Shown here: positions 12,406-43,305 of the stretch, one piece after another | Layout: the number at the start of each line of letters is the position of its first letter | Numbering within the stretch: the stretch's first letter is position 1 | DNA from: Branchiostoma floridae | Lineage: Eukaryota > Chordata > Leptocardii > Amphioxiformes > Branchiostomatidae | Direction: 5' to 3' | Length of the DNA: 64,000 nt | Assembly (NCBI RefSeq): GCF_000003815.2 | Contig: NC_049993.1 | Span: 3,385,717 to 3,449,716 of the forward strand | The notes under the pieces: model-generated | Databases searched by the model: none | The model's input: the letters and a program-made list of their open reading frames with translations, nothing else | Told to the model about the DNA's origin: nothing | Translations under genes and position numbers: made by a program

Positions 12406-13300
12406 AGGGTTACGGCGTGTCCCCACCGCAAACTTTACGAGTCTTTGTCTGTTGCAAATCTCACTTGGAAGTGCTAGATATTGTCAATGATTGGTTATGG
12501 TTGGCTAACTTCGGCAGCGTTGTAAAGACGTTATGATCCACACGTCAAAACTGAAGACTCATTTCGGATATTGACTTTAGTTCTGAAGCCATGATCCAAT
12601 GTCATCATATTCAAGAAATGCTGGTCGGCCCATAACAACAAATTTTTCTGTTTGGACAAAAAAAGGTCAAACCCAACTAGTTGATATATAGCCAATAAAT
12701 CGTCACTCGCAACGTCAATATCGCAAGGAAAATGTACAGCTTTATCTCACGAGATACTAGGTCAATATTTTCAATTAAGCAATTCAATCACCTCGGAGTT
12801 TAAGTCTGGCTGAAGAAACAGAACAGTATTCCGATTACCAACTCAATACTTCCGGCCAAGCTTGCGCTATTATTTCAAGGGCCAATGTACGCAAAATAAA
12901 ACATTAAAAATCCAAGCTTACAAATTGCACAAGGTCTTTTAACTCTTGCCGTTACGTTTAAAGCACCGCAAACGCTATAGAATGTAAGAATAATCTGTAA
13001 ATGATTCTCAACATTTTGCCTATCTATATGCTGTCGCGTATCATATACAAGATGGGTAGAAAACGTTTTAGTTACGTTATTCGCGATAGTGCTATATACT
13101 ATAATCAATAGTTTATTGCAAATTCCTGTCTGATGGTTAATTGCACTTAACATGAAGAGGGACAAACAAACAGTGTAGAACAGTATAAGATATGTCTACT
13201 CTAGTCTTAAAGATAACTTGGTTATACAAGTTCCTTATTGATTATGCAAATTGAGTCTTTACTTGCATAAAATGAATATCAGTAAATGCATCTTTGCGTT

Positions 13301-14160
13301 TTTTAAAGAATCTGCACCTGTGGTTACTGCATATCATCCTGGAGGTATGATACGGATCAAAGAACGTAATATTCGATGCTCAATGACATCAGAGAGGGTG
13401 CATTTAAACAAATCGTAGTATGTAATCAGAAACGTTGTATTTCTAGCCCCCTTCGCAGACTGGCTGGCTTTTAATATAGGGGAGCACAAGTTCGCGATTT
13501 TAAACATTGGCCAGGGTTCTCTAATGCCGGAGAGGGGGTTTACTGAGGAAGGGATTTATTGGCCTTCAAGTATTGCGGAGCAATAACGTCCCTCCTCACA
13601 AGCACTTGGAGATCCCGCTTTGTGCCAACATGGACATTACTCGAAAGCATTTTTAACACTTCTTTTGTACAGAACTGGTGTGGCAAGTATTTGTCTTGAG
13701 TAGTAGAGTCTTCATGGGTGGGGAATTATACCTAGTTTCTTATATATGCAATGATGAAGTGATCGATGGTATCAATGTAGTATGGAAATGAGGTGAGTGC
13801 AGAATCATTTTAAAAGACAAGCAGACAATCTTCTTTTAGACAGCCTAAAAATATCGTCGCCGGCAACGTTGTCGACAACAACAGTCGCACGACTATGAAA
13901 GTGTTGTCTGTCTAAAGCCGGCTTTATAGTCGGGATCGTTCAATGTATACATGTAGCATTTCAAGTTTTTATGTGATGTAACAGATTTGCACGTAAAATG
14001 TCGACGTCGGCTGCGGCGTTTTTATCACGTCACGTAAGCTGTGGTTTCGGTAGCGTGTGTCTGTGTTTTTGTTTACGAACACAGTCGAAATGCAATGCAC
14101 GTACAAATAACAAGAAATGTATGACGAGAACCCTTGATATTGTTTGACTGTCACATGGTA
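13301..14160. other. Spacer without supported gene
   Basis: No convincing exon. The stretch 13860-13935 contains short inverted words (GCCGGCAACG, AAGCCGGCTTTATAGTCG) suggesting an old foldback element, but no clear ends were found. Confidence 0.35.
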
Positions 14161-14199
14161 CTAACTTACTGTAAATGGACACATAGTGAGTTTGTGAAA

Positions 14200-14845
14200 A
14201 GAATAAAGGGTATATTATGAAATGTACTCTGTCTTTACTTACGTATACCGAAAAGTTGAGATATGCTGGTCGGGCTGAGACGCCTATTCACTATGTATGG
14301 CTGAAATATAACTATTTGAAGGTACTAGGCTAACAGGATGGTCGACATCTTCTCGCTTCTTTGTACAGGTGTAGATATAGGAACATATAATGTTTGATAT
14401 ACAAGGTTTATCTAGGCGCATCAAAAATAGAAATTTATCAGTTGCATTAAAATGTTTAAAATATGGGAACTCTTTTCTGATATGTTCATAAAGCGGAATT
14501 CGTTCCTTATGGTACAATTTACAGTGTAAGATAAAATGCTGTTAATCTTCTACCTGTTGCAGATCACAAAATTGACAGACTCTATGCTGCAGAGGTGTGC
14601 GGTTGTGCCTTCCAGTTTCGATATGTAACTTGTGACAACTAATCCGGAGTTTAGTTACAGCCACTCTGTGTTGTATGTTGTTCGCCATCAGATAGACTTC
14701 TTCTTTCTGAATAGGCTTGAATAACCTATAGGTCCGTAATTTGTTACCGAAAGATCTATAATAGCAACCAAGCTCCATCCGTTGATGACCTGTATCTGCT
14801 TCAGTCACTGCGCTTTGCGTGCGGAAAGGGTGCTGTGACATAATC
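14200..14845 (-). pseudogene. LINE C-terminal fragment
   Basis: Minus-strand frames give NKLRTYRLFKPIQKEEVYL, then TKLRISCHKLHIETGRH, then a zinc-knuckle-like RVCQFC and, in a second frame, IRKEFPYFKHFNATDKFLFL and CTKKRE. This is the conserved C-terminal region of CR1/L2-like LINE proteins. The change of frame near 14530 and the absence of reverse-transcriptase blocks show it is a 5'-truncated remnant. Confidence 0.8.
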
Positions 14846-14849
14846 CCTG

Positions 14850-16699
14850 AAGGTGGGTTTACACCTGCGTATATTTTCATGCCGCATGAGTTCCGTTTTG
14901 ACATTTTTCGACATTTTGACTAATTTCTTCAATACGCGGCCGCACGCACAAGTCGCACCTCTATCGCATCTGAATCGTCTTTAGAAATTTTCACGTACGC
15001 AGGCAAACGAAAATATACGCCCAGTTCGTCTGATAGTTTTGGACATGCACAAAACTATCATTCGTACGCAGTTTGGTGCCCAAAACGTTATGGATGCGCA
15101 ATAAAGTGGTCCCACGTCGGTCGATTGCGCTATGAAGACGCTACATGTTTGCGCTTTATACGCAGTAATACGCGGAAATCGCGGTATTGCGAGTACATAG
15201 CGTTCTTACAGTGCAGACACAACGCACCATGAGCGACCGTATAACGAATGCACACATAGATCACGATTTAGTACCGTGCGTTCTGCGATCGCTTTGCGCA
15301 TACTTCGCGTACTGATAGCGTGATCGACGCACACTCCAGATTTGGAATAAATACGAAGGTGCATCTGACTCCAGACAAAAAAAAAGTCATCTCAAGATGT
15401 ATATAACTTTATTGCACAACAATTGTACGAGGTACAATTACAAACCTTCTTTGATATATTTTCCTATATCTGCCATGCAAGGATTGTCACATGTCATTAT
15501 GTATTTGAATTTGCACTTCAGGTCCATTTGGATAAATCCTTGTGTACAAAATGACAGCCTTCTGTATAGAGAATTGCGTATATCGGAATATTTGGGACAT
15601 ACAACCATAAAGTGATATTCGTCTTCTATTAGCTCTGGACAGAATGGACAAACCCTCTGGTCGATAGGGATTTTTTTTAATCTTCCGGTTTATGATGTCA
15701 GATCCAGGCCAGGACTGACGAATTTGTACCGGGGGCATGGAGAGATGGTCACAACAGGACACCATGAATGCAGGACACTGGTCCCAACAGAGCCTCCAGG
15801 GACGGGAAGATGTAGAGGAACCTGCTCAAGCACTGGGTCAATTTGTGTGACACACGTGCCATTTTGTGTAACAGATATTTGACTTAATTTGCTGATAATG
15901 GCACTTTCTTTGTGTGTGTAGAACCACATGATATAAAGGTGTAATATAGAGCCATATTACAACTTTGAAAGAGGGCGTAAGGTTTCATAATTGTTTAATT
16001 TACGTGTTTGATAAAGATCTTGAATACGTTTTGTGGTGTGTATGAGTGTGATTTTTATAGTATATGAAATACTAAGATGATAGGTGAAATCATTAAGGAC
16101 AAAGTGAAAACAAACACAATCTTAACAGTGCACATAATTTCTTAAGGTAAATGATGGCCCACATTTCTGTATAAGAACAGTGTCACTGCTTTACTGCTTC
16201 GCAAATGAATAAAAAAAACCTCTTCAATGTTTACTTGTCAATGTTCTACTTGCACTGCCTGTAAACAAAGGCATACGTAGTACAAAGGGTTCCTCTAACA
16301 AAAATACTTTATTGGTAATGCTCGCAAACAAAAGTATATGTGACACAAACTGTTCCTCTGACACACCTGAATTGCGTTTGGAATGCAGTTTAATAGCACC
16401 AGGTGCGTCAGGCATGCGGTCGGTAGACGTTGTGTGCGTCCGGAAAACGCCCAACATACGTACCCCATACGACTCTATTCGCAGTACGGAAAATTTTGTT
16501 GCGCATTTCAGTTGCAATCATACGCATCTCATGCGAAATGAAAACGCTGAAGTCGTAATTCAAACGCCAGATGGGCTCGACGTACAATTTAATTCATTCC
16601 AAAAAAAATTCCAAATGTTGGGCGTTCGGCCGCGTATTGACAAAATTTCATGCGGAACTCACGCGCACTTGAAAATATACGCAGGTGTAAACCCACCTT
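14850..16699. mobile_element. ~1.85-kb TIR element (AAGGTGGGTTTACACC ends)
   Basis: The left end AAGGTGGGTTTACACCTGCG at 14850 is matched in reverse complement by the right end at 16680-16699. Similarity extends inward about 70 bases (TATATTTTC, CATGCCGCATGAGTTCC against GGAACTC, GAAAATATACG). No transposase is visible. The interior carries an inserted LINE fragment at 15385-15705. The superfamily is not assigned. Confidence 0.75.
15385..15705 (-). pseudogene. LINE C-terminal fragment nested in a TIR element
   Basis: The minus strand reads PIDQRVCPFCPELIEDEYHF followed by MVVCPKYSDIRNSLYRRL and, further on, CDNPCMADI. The CxxC...H...C pattern is the typical LINE C-terminal zinc knuckle. It ends near an ACTTTATTGCACAA tail at about 15401-15420. 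Only the last ~100 codons are present. Confidence 0.8.
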
Positions 16700-16700
16700 C

Positions 16701-17011
16701 AAGGCGGGGTCACACCTGCGTATACATGTTAGTCCGTATGAGGCGCCCATGTGAGTACTTGCCTTCACCAGGCTCCACAGGTCGTTGTAAAATAATAGAA
16801 ATTGGACAAACGTAAACAGGTAACATGTCAGAATAGTTAGCTGGGTCGCTAACCATACTTCTCGGTCAGCTAACTCATCTGGCATGTTATGTATCTATAT
16901 TTGTCCTATTTGTACTATTTTTTTCCGCGACCTGTGGAGCCTGGTAGAGACTAAGAGCTTCAAACGCACCTCAAACGGACTTGAATACATACGCATATGT
17001 GACCCCACCTT
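16701..17011. mobile_element. Long foldback MITE next to the TIR element
   Basis: The left arm starts AAGGCGGGGTCACACCTGCG. The right arm ends ATACGCATATGTGACCCCACC then TT, so the termini are inverted copies. Complementarity continues inward: CAGGCTCCACAGGTCG at about 16769 pairs with CGACCTGTGGAGCCTG at about 16928. Nearly the whole 311 bp can fold as one hairpin. Terminal similarity to 14850-16699 suggests related families. They abut with one base between them. Confidence 0.75.
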
Positions 17012-17088
17012 AAGCAGATCTTACGGTGCCATAAGATAATATAAAAGATGGCATGTAATAATATGATATGATATCATATCATATAATA

Positions 17089-17205
17089 TATATAATACAA
17101 CACGGTGTATTCGTATCACCCGAGGTACCAGCCCGACCGCGGTGATACGGAAAGTTATCACACGGTCGTGGAACACCCGTATCGAACGTTTTCGCGTCAC
17201 ACGCA
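17089..17205. repeat. ACAACACGGTGT-type repeat in ATATG-rich flanks
   Basis: ATACAACACGGTGTATTC at about 17095 leads to a block with TGATACGGAAAGTTATCACA and CGTATCGAACGTTTTCGCGT. The same blocks appear at 33246-33660. Both copies are flanked by long A/T simple repeats (TGATATGATA here, TA there), which suggests insertion into or generation of such repeats. Confidence 0.6.
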
Positions 17206-17423
17206 TATAGTATAATATGATATGATATGATATGATATGATATAATATAATATATCGGGTGTATTTGCAGTCAAACGAGCACCGATAACATACACACTCC
17301 TAAGGCTAAGCAAGCTTCCCTCCTCTGGCAGCTGTTGATACTAGCTTATGCTGCCGTAGCATCTGCTTGGAGATAACTGTGGCACGGCTACTGCGGCTCG
17401 AACCTGAATAGAATCGTGAACAT

Positions 17424-17578
17424 ACTCTCCAAGCAGAGACTAGGCTCCGGCTGTCTTTTTTAAGAATCTTTTGTTAGGCGTATTTATCGGGCTTTCTATT
17501 TTGTACCGTTTTCTTTATCTCTCGTGGCCTAGAAGGTAAAAAAAACACAGCCGGAGCCTAACCTCTGCTTAGAGAACA
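17424..17578. mobile_element. MITE with CTCCAAGCAGAG ends
   Basis: The left terminus ACTCTCCAAGCAGAG with AGGCTCCGGCTGT is mirrored on the right by ACAGCCGGAGCCTAACC then TCTGCTTAGAGA. The interior is AT-rich and short. The target-site duplication is not clear. A longer relative is at 19640-20008. Confidence 0.75.
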
Positions 17579-17768
17579 CATCGTAATGTGAACACACAGA
17601 TGTTCATTGGGGGACGAGTCCACTTCCGGTAGCCCGAGCCAGCGTGTGACCACATGGGAACTGTTTATGCAGTTGGCGCGAAAAAGCAGAAAAGCCCTGT
17701 CACGGTGTTGGAGTTTACACCACTCAGTGACCACTGTCAAACATTGTTACGCTGTGGTCTAGGACAGA

Positions 17769-18224
17769 ATGACCGATAGAGATCCAGTCTTCGTACACCA
17801 TTCGACAACTGGAGAGCTATTGCTGCGACCAGTGGAGATTTTCACTCACGACGAGACGTCACGATGGGGTAACAGCCTCATTGAACTCAGGGCTGATTCA
17901 AGAAAACAACCTACAGAATGCGAAATATTGATTTCGCTGTACAGTCCTGGAGATGGAGGACATTTCTACTGTCCTTTCCCATTCTGCTCAACACGGTCAA
18001 CGGCTCGCTATAAGATAGCCGAGCATCTGAGGAGATGGCATACGGGGCCACACTTCTGTCATGTCTGTGGAACATTATATGCACGACTGCCGGGATTGAA
18101 AAGACATATGTCGCGGAAAAGGCACACCACGAATCCTGACGCTTCTGTTGTTCAAATGTGGAAGGAGGCGGCTGTGAAGGAATTCTGTATGTCTTTGTGC
18201 AATCTTTTTGGTGCTGAATTTTAG
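17769..18224 (+). CDS. Small C2H2 zinc-finger protein, single open frame
   Basis: This is an intact 151-codon frame from ATG to TAG. Two adjacent zinc-binding modules are visible. The first, about residues 68-91, has C-x4-C and a distal H-x4-H (YCPFPFC ... EHLRRWH). The second, about residues 95-119, is HFCHVCGTLYARLPGLKRHM ending in RKRH, a C-x2-C-x12-H-x5-H finger. The N-terminal 60 residues have no recognised domain. With only two fingers it may bind nucleic acid or protein; function is not known. Surrounding sequence is mobile-element rich, so it could belong to an element rather than the host. No TATA or polyadenylation signal is clear. Codon use and lack of frameshift argue for a real coding sequence. 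Confidence 0.5.
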   Translation: MTDRDPVFVHHSTTGELLLRPVEIFTHDETSRWGNSLIELRADSRKQPTECEILISLYSPGDGGHFYCPFPFCSTRSTARYKIAEHLRRWHTGPHFCHVCGTLYARLPGLKRHMSRKRHTTNPDASVVQMWKEAAVKEFCMSLCNLFGAEF

Positions 18225-19639
18225 GAACTGTGTGCTCTCAGTTTCTGCTTCTCTCCATGTTATACTTAAAACTTGTAGGCGCTTGATAAACTTTAAAAAA
18301 TAGGGAGAGATAGCAGGGAAGCGTCACTCTTGGAATTTCCGATTTTTCGCCGCGGCACGATCAGTCAAATCAAAGGACAAGACGACTGGCTGTCGACTTT
18401 TGTAAGTACAATTTTGAGAATATCGCAATATATTAGCTAGTGATAAGTGCATTTCATACCCCTTTAGAATTAGATAGTCTAAATTATGTACAGCAATTCA
18501 GCAAAACAGACATTAGAACAGAGGTAAATAGGTATTAATTATACAGGTTTTCAGAAAATGTTGACAAGGATATTAGATATTTCCACACAGATGAATGTTC
18601 ATGATTGGATATCATTCAACACTCAACTGCTACTGTTGAAAGAACTATCATTGGCTTGTCTTGACGTGTTACTATGTAGTTTGCGAGTCGTGGACCAGCA
18701 CAGGAGGTGGTAATCACAACCATGTGTTGGAAGTTTGGCGCGAAAAGAACACAGTAAACCATATGTTTGGGCAGAAATGTAGCCGTTACTATAAAAGCCT
18801 TTTTTGTTAGCGTTAGCGTTTAGAAAAATTTCAGACTCAGAAATATGTCAGAAATACTTCAATAAGCCACGAATAAGGATGCAAAATTATGCGTGGAAGA
18901 CTGCGAAAGAAAATAGGAGTTCAGACGTCATCGGGAACTCATTAGGAGCTCTTCCGCGCGCGACAGAAAAAACAACAACAGTGCGAGCAAAGATGTTCCA
19001 TTCAACACTGGCGCTAGGAACGCGGCAGAAAGAAACAGCCAGCGATAGCATGATTGAACTGATAAGAACAAAACGTATAAATTCATAAATGTACTAAACG
19101 CCAGCCTTTTACTTAAAGCTTTAGTTGTTTTATACACGGGAATGATGGGATCTATAATCTGTCACCAAAGTACACATCAACATTGTATGCTTGTAGGCTG
19201 TAGTACCAGTAAAATGTACAGAAAAGAAAAGAAACGCATTTATTATCATATACAGTCACACTTGTATAAGAAGACCACCCGCGGCCAGGGACCTACTAGT
19301 AGTAGAGAGATTCGGTCATCTTAGACAAGCGGCCTTGTTATAAGGAAGGAAAGTGACGAGCCGCAAGGCGAGACGGACACGGATTTCAAACTAAAAGTTC
19401 ATGTCCTTTAATCATCGACAAGCGTCATGTCACAACGAGTGTGACCCTACTAAATAGTATTATGAAATACATGTACCGGGGTCACCCCGATGACGCAGCG
19501 GGTTGCCATTATGATTGTTGAAATGACATGATAATGGGTATTCTCTACCAGACTGGCTACGCTGGCTTTTGTATGGGGAATAAAATCAATAATTTGCTAC
19601 CAGATGTTTTGGCCGGCCGCGCCTCGACCACGTTAATCT
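18225..19639. other. Spacer without supported gene
   Basis: Some open frames of 60-90 codons occur but none shows domain motifs. A stretch at 19255-19300 (ACAGTCACACTTGTATAAGA) looks like a decayed Tc1/mariner-type terminus. Confidence 0.35.
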
Positions 19640-20008
19640 ACTCTCCAAGCAGAGGTTAGGCTCCGGCTGTTTTTATCGGGCTTTTTATTTTGTATTGTAT
19701 CTTGTATTGTCAAAACCTAACAACGTATGCCGGCACGCGGAACTTTCAATCCCCCATAAACCTAATGACTTGGACACATTACAGCCGTTACCACGTACGT
19801 GCGAAATGCGCGCAGCCCAGCCAAGTGTTTCTCACCCCGCTGCGCTAGAGTTTCCTGTTGTGATCGCTGACCAGTACATTCAACCTTTTTGTCCGGTGTT
19901 ACCATACTCTTTCTCTCATGTTAGGTTTTTACAATAGAAGATAGAAAGCCCGAAAAAAACGACTGAAAACGATAAAAAAAACAGCCGGAGCCTAACCTCT
20001 GCTTGGAG
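19640..20008. mobile_element. Longer MITE with CTCCAAGCAGAGG ends
   Basis: Left end ACTCTCCAAGCAGAGGTTAG plus GCTCCGGCTGT. Right end ACAGCCGGAGCCTAACCTCT then GCTTGGAG. It carries TATCGGGCTTT / AAAGCCCGA inner repeats and about 200 bases of unrelated interior, so it is larger than the copy at 17424-17578. The outermost bases of the right end are lost. Confidence 0.75.
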
Positions 20009-20246
20009 CCTCATTTCTCAACACATAGGGCACCTTCTGGCTGGCAAAATACACCATATTTATTTATTTATTGGTTTGGCTGCACCGAACACACAGCCAG
20101 GGCTGCCCAACTAGCCTATGGCTATTACAAAGGGCTAGCCCTGCTGACAAACACATAAACAATACAAATTTAAAAAAAAGAACATTTGTATGTACATGGT
20201 GTAGGATAACTTACATATCATCTAAAATGGATACACCATATATATA

Positions 20247-20349
20247 CAGTCAAACCTGCCCAATCGACCACCTTTTCTCAGCGACCACCTGGCCATTTCG
20301 ACCGCTTTTTTCCGGTCCCCCGGGTGGTCGCCTTGGGCAGGTTTGGCTG
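20247..20349. mobile_element. Tc1/mariner-type hairpin MITE
   Basis: Termini CAGTCAAACCTGCCCAATCG and GGGCAGGTTTGGCTG are inverted copies, and TA flanks both ends (20245-20246 and 20350-20351). The inner arms CGACCACC / GGTGGTCG continue the pairing. Part of its interior (CTCAGCGACCACCTGGCCA) recurs at 20777-20800. Confidence 0.85.
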
Positions 20350-20483
20350 TAATAGCCACAGCAGGCGCCAAATGGCTGATATCAATTACTGACTTTTAAA
20401 ATTAGGATATAATATTTACCGGAGGGGGCCTTATATGGAAGCTGACTACCCTGGCCAATTTCCAAAATTGTGTGTACTTGGGG

Positions 20484-21690
20484 GTGGCTTGGTAACGCTT
20501 AACGGTAAATTCAGGAGGCCCGGTAACGCTTCACGGTAAATTCAGGAGGCCTGGTAACTTTTAACGGTAAATTCAGGAGGCCCAGTAACGCTTAACGGTA
20601 AATTCAGAAGGGGTTACAAAGCATAACTGTAATGATTGACGCGCATTCCTATTCGTACAACGCTTGATTAGGGTATCACAATGGGTGAAAATATCTGACT
20701 AAATGACATTGTGACAAAGAAAAGGTGCCATTTTCATTTCATTTCATTCATTTATTTATTTAGCCAGGTGTGCTCACTCAGCGACCACCTGGCCATTTCG
20801 ACCGCTCGACATTTGCTTCCCTGGGGCAGTGCTCTCGCTACAGAGGTGGCGACAGCAATTTTTTTTTTTTTGGCATGCTCTCCTGGGAAAATAACGGCCC
20901 TCTGAAATGCTATTTCCTGCATCATTCGGCAATTGTTTGGACAGACTAAGCTAGATTAATGGCATTTTTTATGAAAATTACACCTGGCTATAGCTTTGAC
21001 CTCCACCCCCGACATCTTTTTACCATTTCGAGCTCGGAAGGCACGAGACGTTGCAAAATAAGTCCGATATAAGATAAACAAGATAAATTCAAAATCTGGA
21101 CCGTCTGAAGCACCATTTCCTGCATTTTGAATGACAAATTTTGCTGTCAGAGGAAGCTATCATATGCATAAATGACATCAAAGTTTTATTAGAGAGAAAA
21201 ATTTTCTTGGGCGACGACCCACGACCCCTATTTTCCCCATGTCGTCGTGAGCGCCAAAGGCGCAAGCCGACGCGTCGCAAGGGAGGTCCGGAGAACCCCC
21301 ATTTTCTGCATTCGAGGAGTACATTTTACCTGAAACTAAGCTAAATTTGACACTGAAATCTGTATGAATGAAAAGGTTTTTGAGGGCGACGCTTCCGCAA
21401 TATTTTTACCATGGCCAGTGCTGATGGGCGGGAGGCCGGGAAATTTTGAAATCTGAACCCTTTGAAACACCATTTCCCGCATTTCAGGGACTCTATCTGG
21501 CATTTGACTTCGTGACTTGTTACGATGAATTTCTGGCGGCGGATAACAAATAACGATTAACGTTGAATTAAAACGACCAATAACCCTTAACGAAAATATA
21601 CCGATAACGATTCACGTTGAATTATTGCAGGTCGGTAACGATTAACGGCGAATTAAAATGGGCTCGTAACGCTTAACGGAAAAAGGCATG
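20484..21690. repeat. Element or array with TAACGCTTAACGG short repeats at both edges
   Basis: At 20490-20612 a ~31-bp unit (GGTAACGCTTAACGGTAAATTCAGGAGGCC) repeats four times. At 21545-21685 a related, more diverged ~38-bp unit (GATAACGATTAACG) repeats in the same orientation. Between them a longer degenerate unit of roughly 170-200 bp recurs, marked by ATTTCCTGCAT-like words near 20911, 21114, 21301 and 21472. No coding sequence is supported. It could be one non-autonomous element or a satellite block. Confidence 0.65.
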
Positions 21691-21804
21691 CAGGCCCTCT
21701 ACAATCTCCGTACCCACGTAGAAAGGCCAAATCTGGTGGAGGCTATGTATTTAAATGGGAACCTGAGGTTCGTAATGTCCTTTTCACTCATTGTAGCTAG
21801 CCAC

Positions 21805-21932
21805 TAATCTCCAAGCAGATCCTACGGTGCCATAAGATAGTATCAAAGCTGGCCAAGGAGTATAGCCGGCTAAGGGAGTCAAACGGGCACCGGGGGCTAT
21901 ACATTACGCACCGTGGATCTGGTTCGAGATTA
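21805..21932. mobile_element. Mutator-like MITE with perfect 9-bp target duplication
   Basis: The termini TAATCTCCAAGCAGATCC and GGATCTGGTTCGAGATTA are inverted copies. The 9 bases GCTAGCCAC stand directly outside both ends (21796-21804 and 21933-21941). A 9-bp duplication with long-range terminal pairing fits Mutator-like elements. It is the best-preserved member of the CTCCAAGCAGA family here and calibrates the other copies. Confidence 0.85.
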
Positions 21933-21941
21933 GCTAGCCAC

Positions 21942-22599
21942 TCCCACTAACAAATACAGACAAGATGTGTGCCGCTGCCAATCACCACATAGCAACGCAA
22001 CGCAATCCATAACAACAAAAAGAAAGGTGGACGAGTGCATATATTATCTAACGTTATATATAGAAATACCGGTCCCTCGGCGGGTACATCCAGCTGGATG
22101 TTGCAACATGCGCGATAGTAGGTGTGAAGTGTGCATTGAACAGCGTGGGGCGTGAGGGTGAAAACAGACGGCGGCATTTTACACACCCATTAAAACCCGT
22201 GTGGGCCTGGAAATGGGCATTTGTCGCAGTTTCCCAAGAAATTGTCGCTTTTCCACGTCCGTCATTCAAAGAATTGCAATCTAGACGGCGACAATCTTGC
22301 AATTGTGACCAGGCCTTAATTGTTGCCCCAGATTGTCAATGTCCGTTTTAACTGCAAATGTCCGAAATTGCCCATTTGTAACTTTTCCGCGTTCGTAGTT
22401 ACATAACTTCTGGATGTGTATCACGTCTCGGTGGGTCAAATCAGATTGTTTTAAGACAACCGCATCTGCTGTTCTTCGTTATCTTTGACCCGTTTCACCA
22501 CATGGCCACATGTTCAGGGGCGGCCACGATCTCATGCGCGGAAGGTTCGTACGCCGAAAGATCGTTTCATAACCACAGAGAATGCTGCATGTACGGTCA
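21942..22599. other. Spacer without supported gene
   Basis: Short overlapping open frames on both strands lack domain motifs. No repeat boundary was recognised. Confidence 0.35.
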
Positions 22600-23460
22600 G
22601 CAGTAGCGCTAGACGTTCTCCTCTTGTCCGTGGCGGGGCCATGTCGGGAGATTATAAACCGGCAAAATGACACGCTTTCCCGATCCCCCATGGCGCTCGC
22701 ATAAACGTCCATAAACAGCTTCACGGAAAAAGACGCAAACTCTGGCCAACTGGGAGTGACCAGAACTGCGTCGTATTTACAAACGTCGCAATTTGGTCCA
22801 TAGCCATGTTGGCCGATTCCCTTCGCATGCGCCTTGTCGGCCACACTCACAGTGCCAACCCTACGGTTCCATAAAAGCCTTCGGAAGAATTTAACCGGCA
22901 GAAAAAGCGATTTGCCCCCCTGACGCTCGCACGTGCCTTGTCGGCTACGCTTACAGCGCCAACTGTAGGCGCGGTCCATAAAACCCTTCGGGAGTTTATA
23001 GACCGGCAAAATGACACGCTTTCCCGATCCCCCATGGCGCTCGCACGCGCCTTGACGGCCAGGCTTGCCAAGTAGAGTGCCAACTGTAGTCCATAAAAAG
23101 CTGCACGAAAAAGACGCAAAATCCAGCCATCAGGGATTAACCAGAACCGCGTCTTATGGACAAATGTCGCAATTTAGGTCCATAAACAGCTGCTCAGAAA
23201 GACGCAAATTCAGGCCAACTGGGATTAACCAGAACTGCGTCTTATGGACAAATGTCGCATTTTACGTCCATAAACAGCTGCTCAGAAAGACGCAAAATCT
23301 GGTCAACTGGGAGTACCAGAACTGCGTCTTATGGACAAATGACGCACTTTTAAAGCTGCTCAGAAAAAGACGCAACAGAGCTGCGTCTTATGAACAAATG
23401 ACGCAAATCCCTAATCCAACGCTTCTATAAGACGCAAGAATGGTCGAATGACGCATTTCT
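22600..23460. repeat. Satellite with ~87-bp GACGCA-rich units abutting the VWD gene
   Basis: CTGCGTCTTATGGACAAATG-type words start near 23149, 23237, 23324 and, with a deletion, 23383, giving steps of 88, 87 and 59. Each unit also carries TCCATAAACAGCTGCTCAGA. A related unit lies at about 22700-22800. A longer block (ACCGGCAAAATGACACGCTT, CCCCCATGGCGCTCGCA) is duplicated near 22658 and 23003. The array ends exactly where recognisable VWD exon sequence begins. Confidence 0.85.
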
Positions 23461-23462
23461 GG

Positions 23463-43036
<19,574 letters not shown>

Positions 43037-43305
43037 GTGCATCTTTCGTGTTTGACCAATCCAGTAACCCCCTTGCAAGCTTACAGCAATGACTACTGAC
43101 AATGTTCAGTCTCATGATTTTTGTCATGTCTGCGTCATGATAACAAATGCATTTTCGCCCTTCGTATATTTTTTTGTCTTATGATATTTGGTGGATTTAA
43201 ACCTGGTGGTCATTGTTTTTCCTAAAAAAATACAAGAGCGATGAAGCATGTCCAGCTGACACCTGGCCGTAGCCAATATGGTTTGTCTTTGCTTTAAGGT
43301 GGCGT

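Larger units (their letters stand above)
6868..13300. repeat. ~3-kb tandem duplication, two copies plus a partial third
   Basis: The text starting GCACAAGGTCTTTTAACTC occurs near 6865, 9890 and 12928, about 3.02 and 3.04 kb apart. Segment 6868-8880 is repeated almost unchanged at 9890-11860. Segment 9361-9889 is repeated at 12414-12927. The third copy keeps only its two ends (12928-13122 and about 13129-13300). Copy 1 has unique sequence at 8885-9360, where copy 2 has a reverse-transcriptase fragment (11862-12405). Copies 1 and 2 differ by scattered single bases and short indels only. Confidence 0.9.

Noticed and set aside
22479..23430. Open frames of 90-176 codons on both strands
   Set aside because: They lie in the ~87-bp satellite and related repeats, and their residues track the repeat period.
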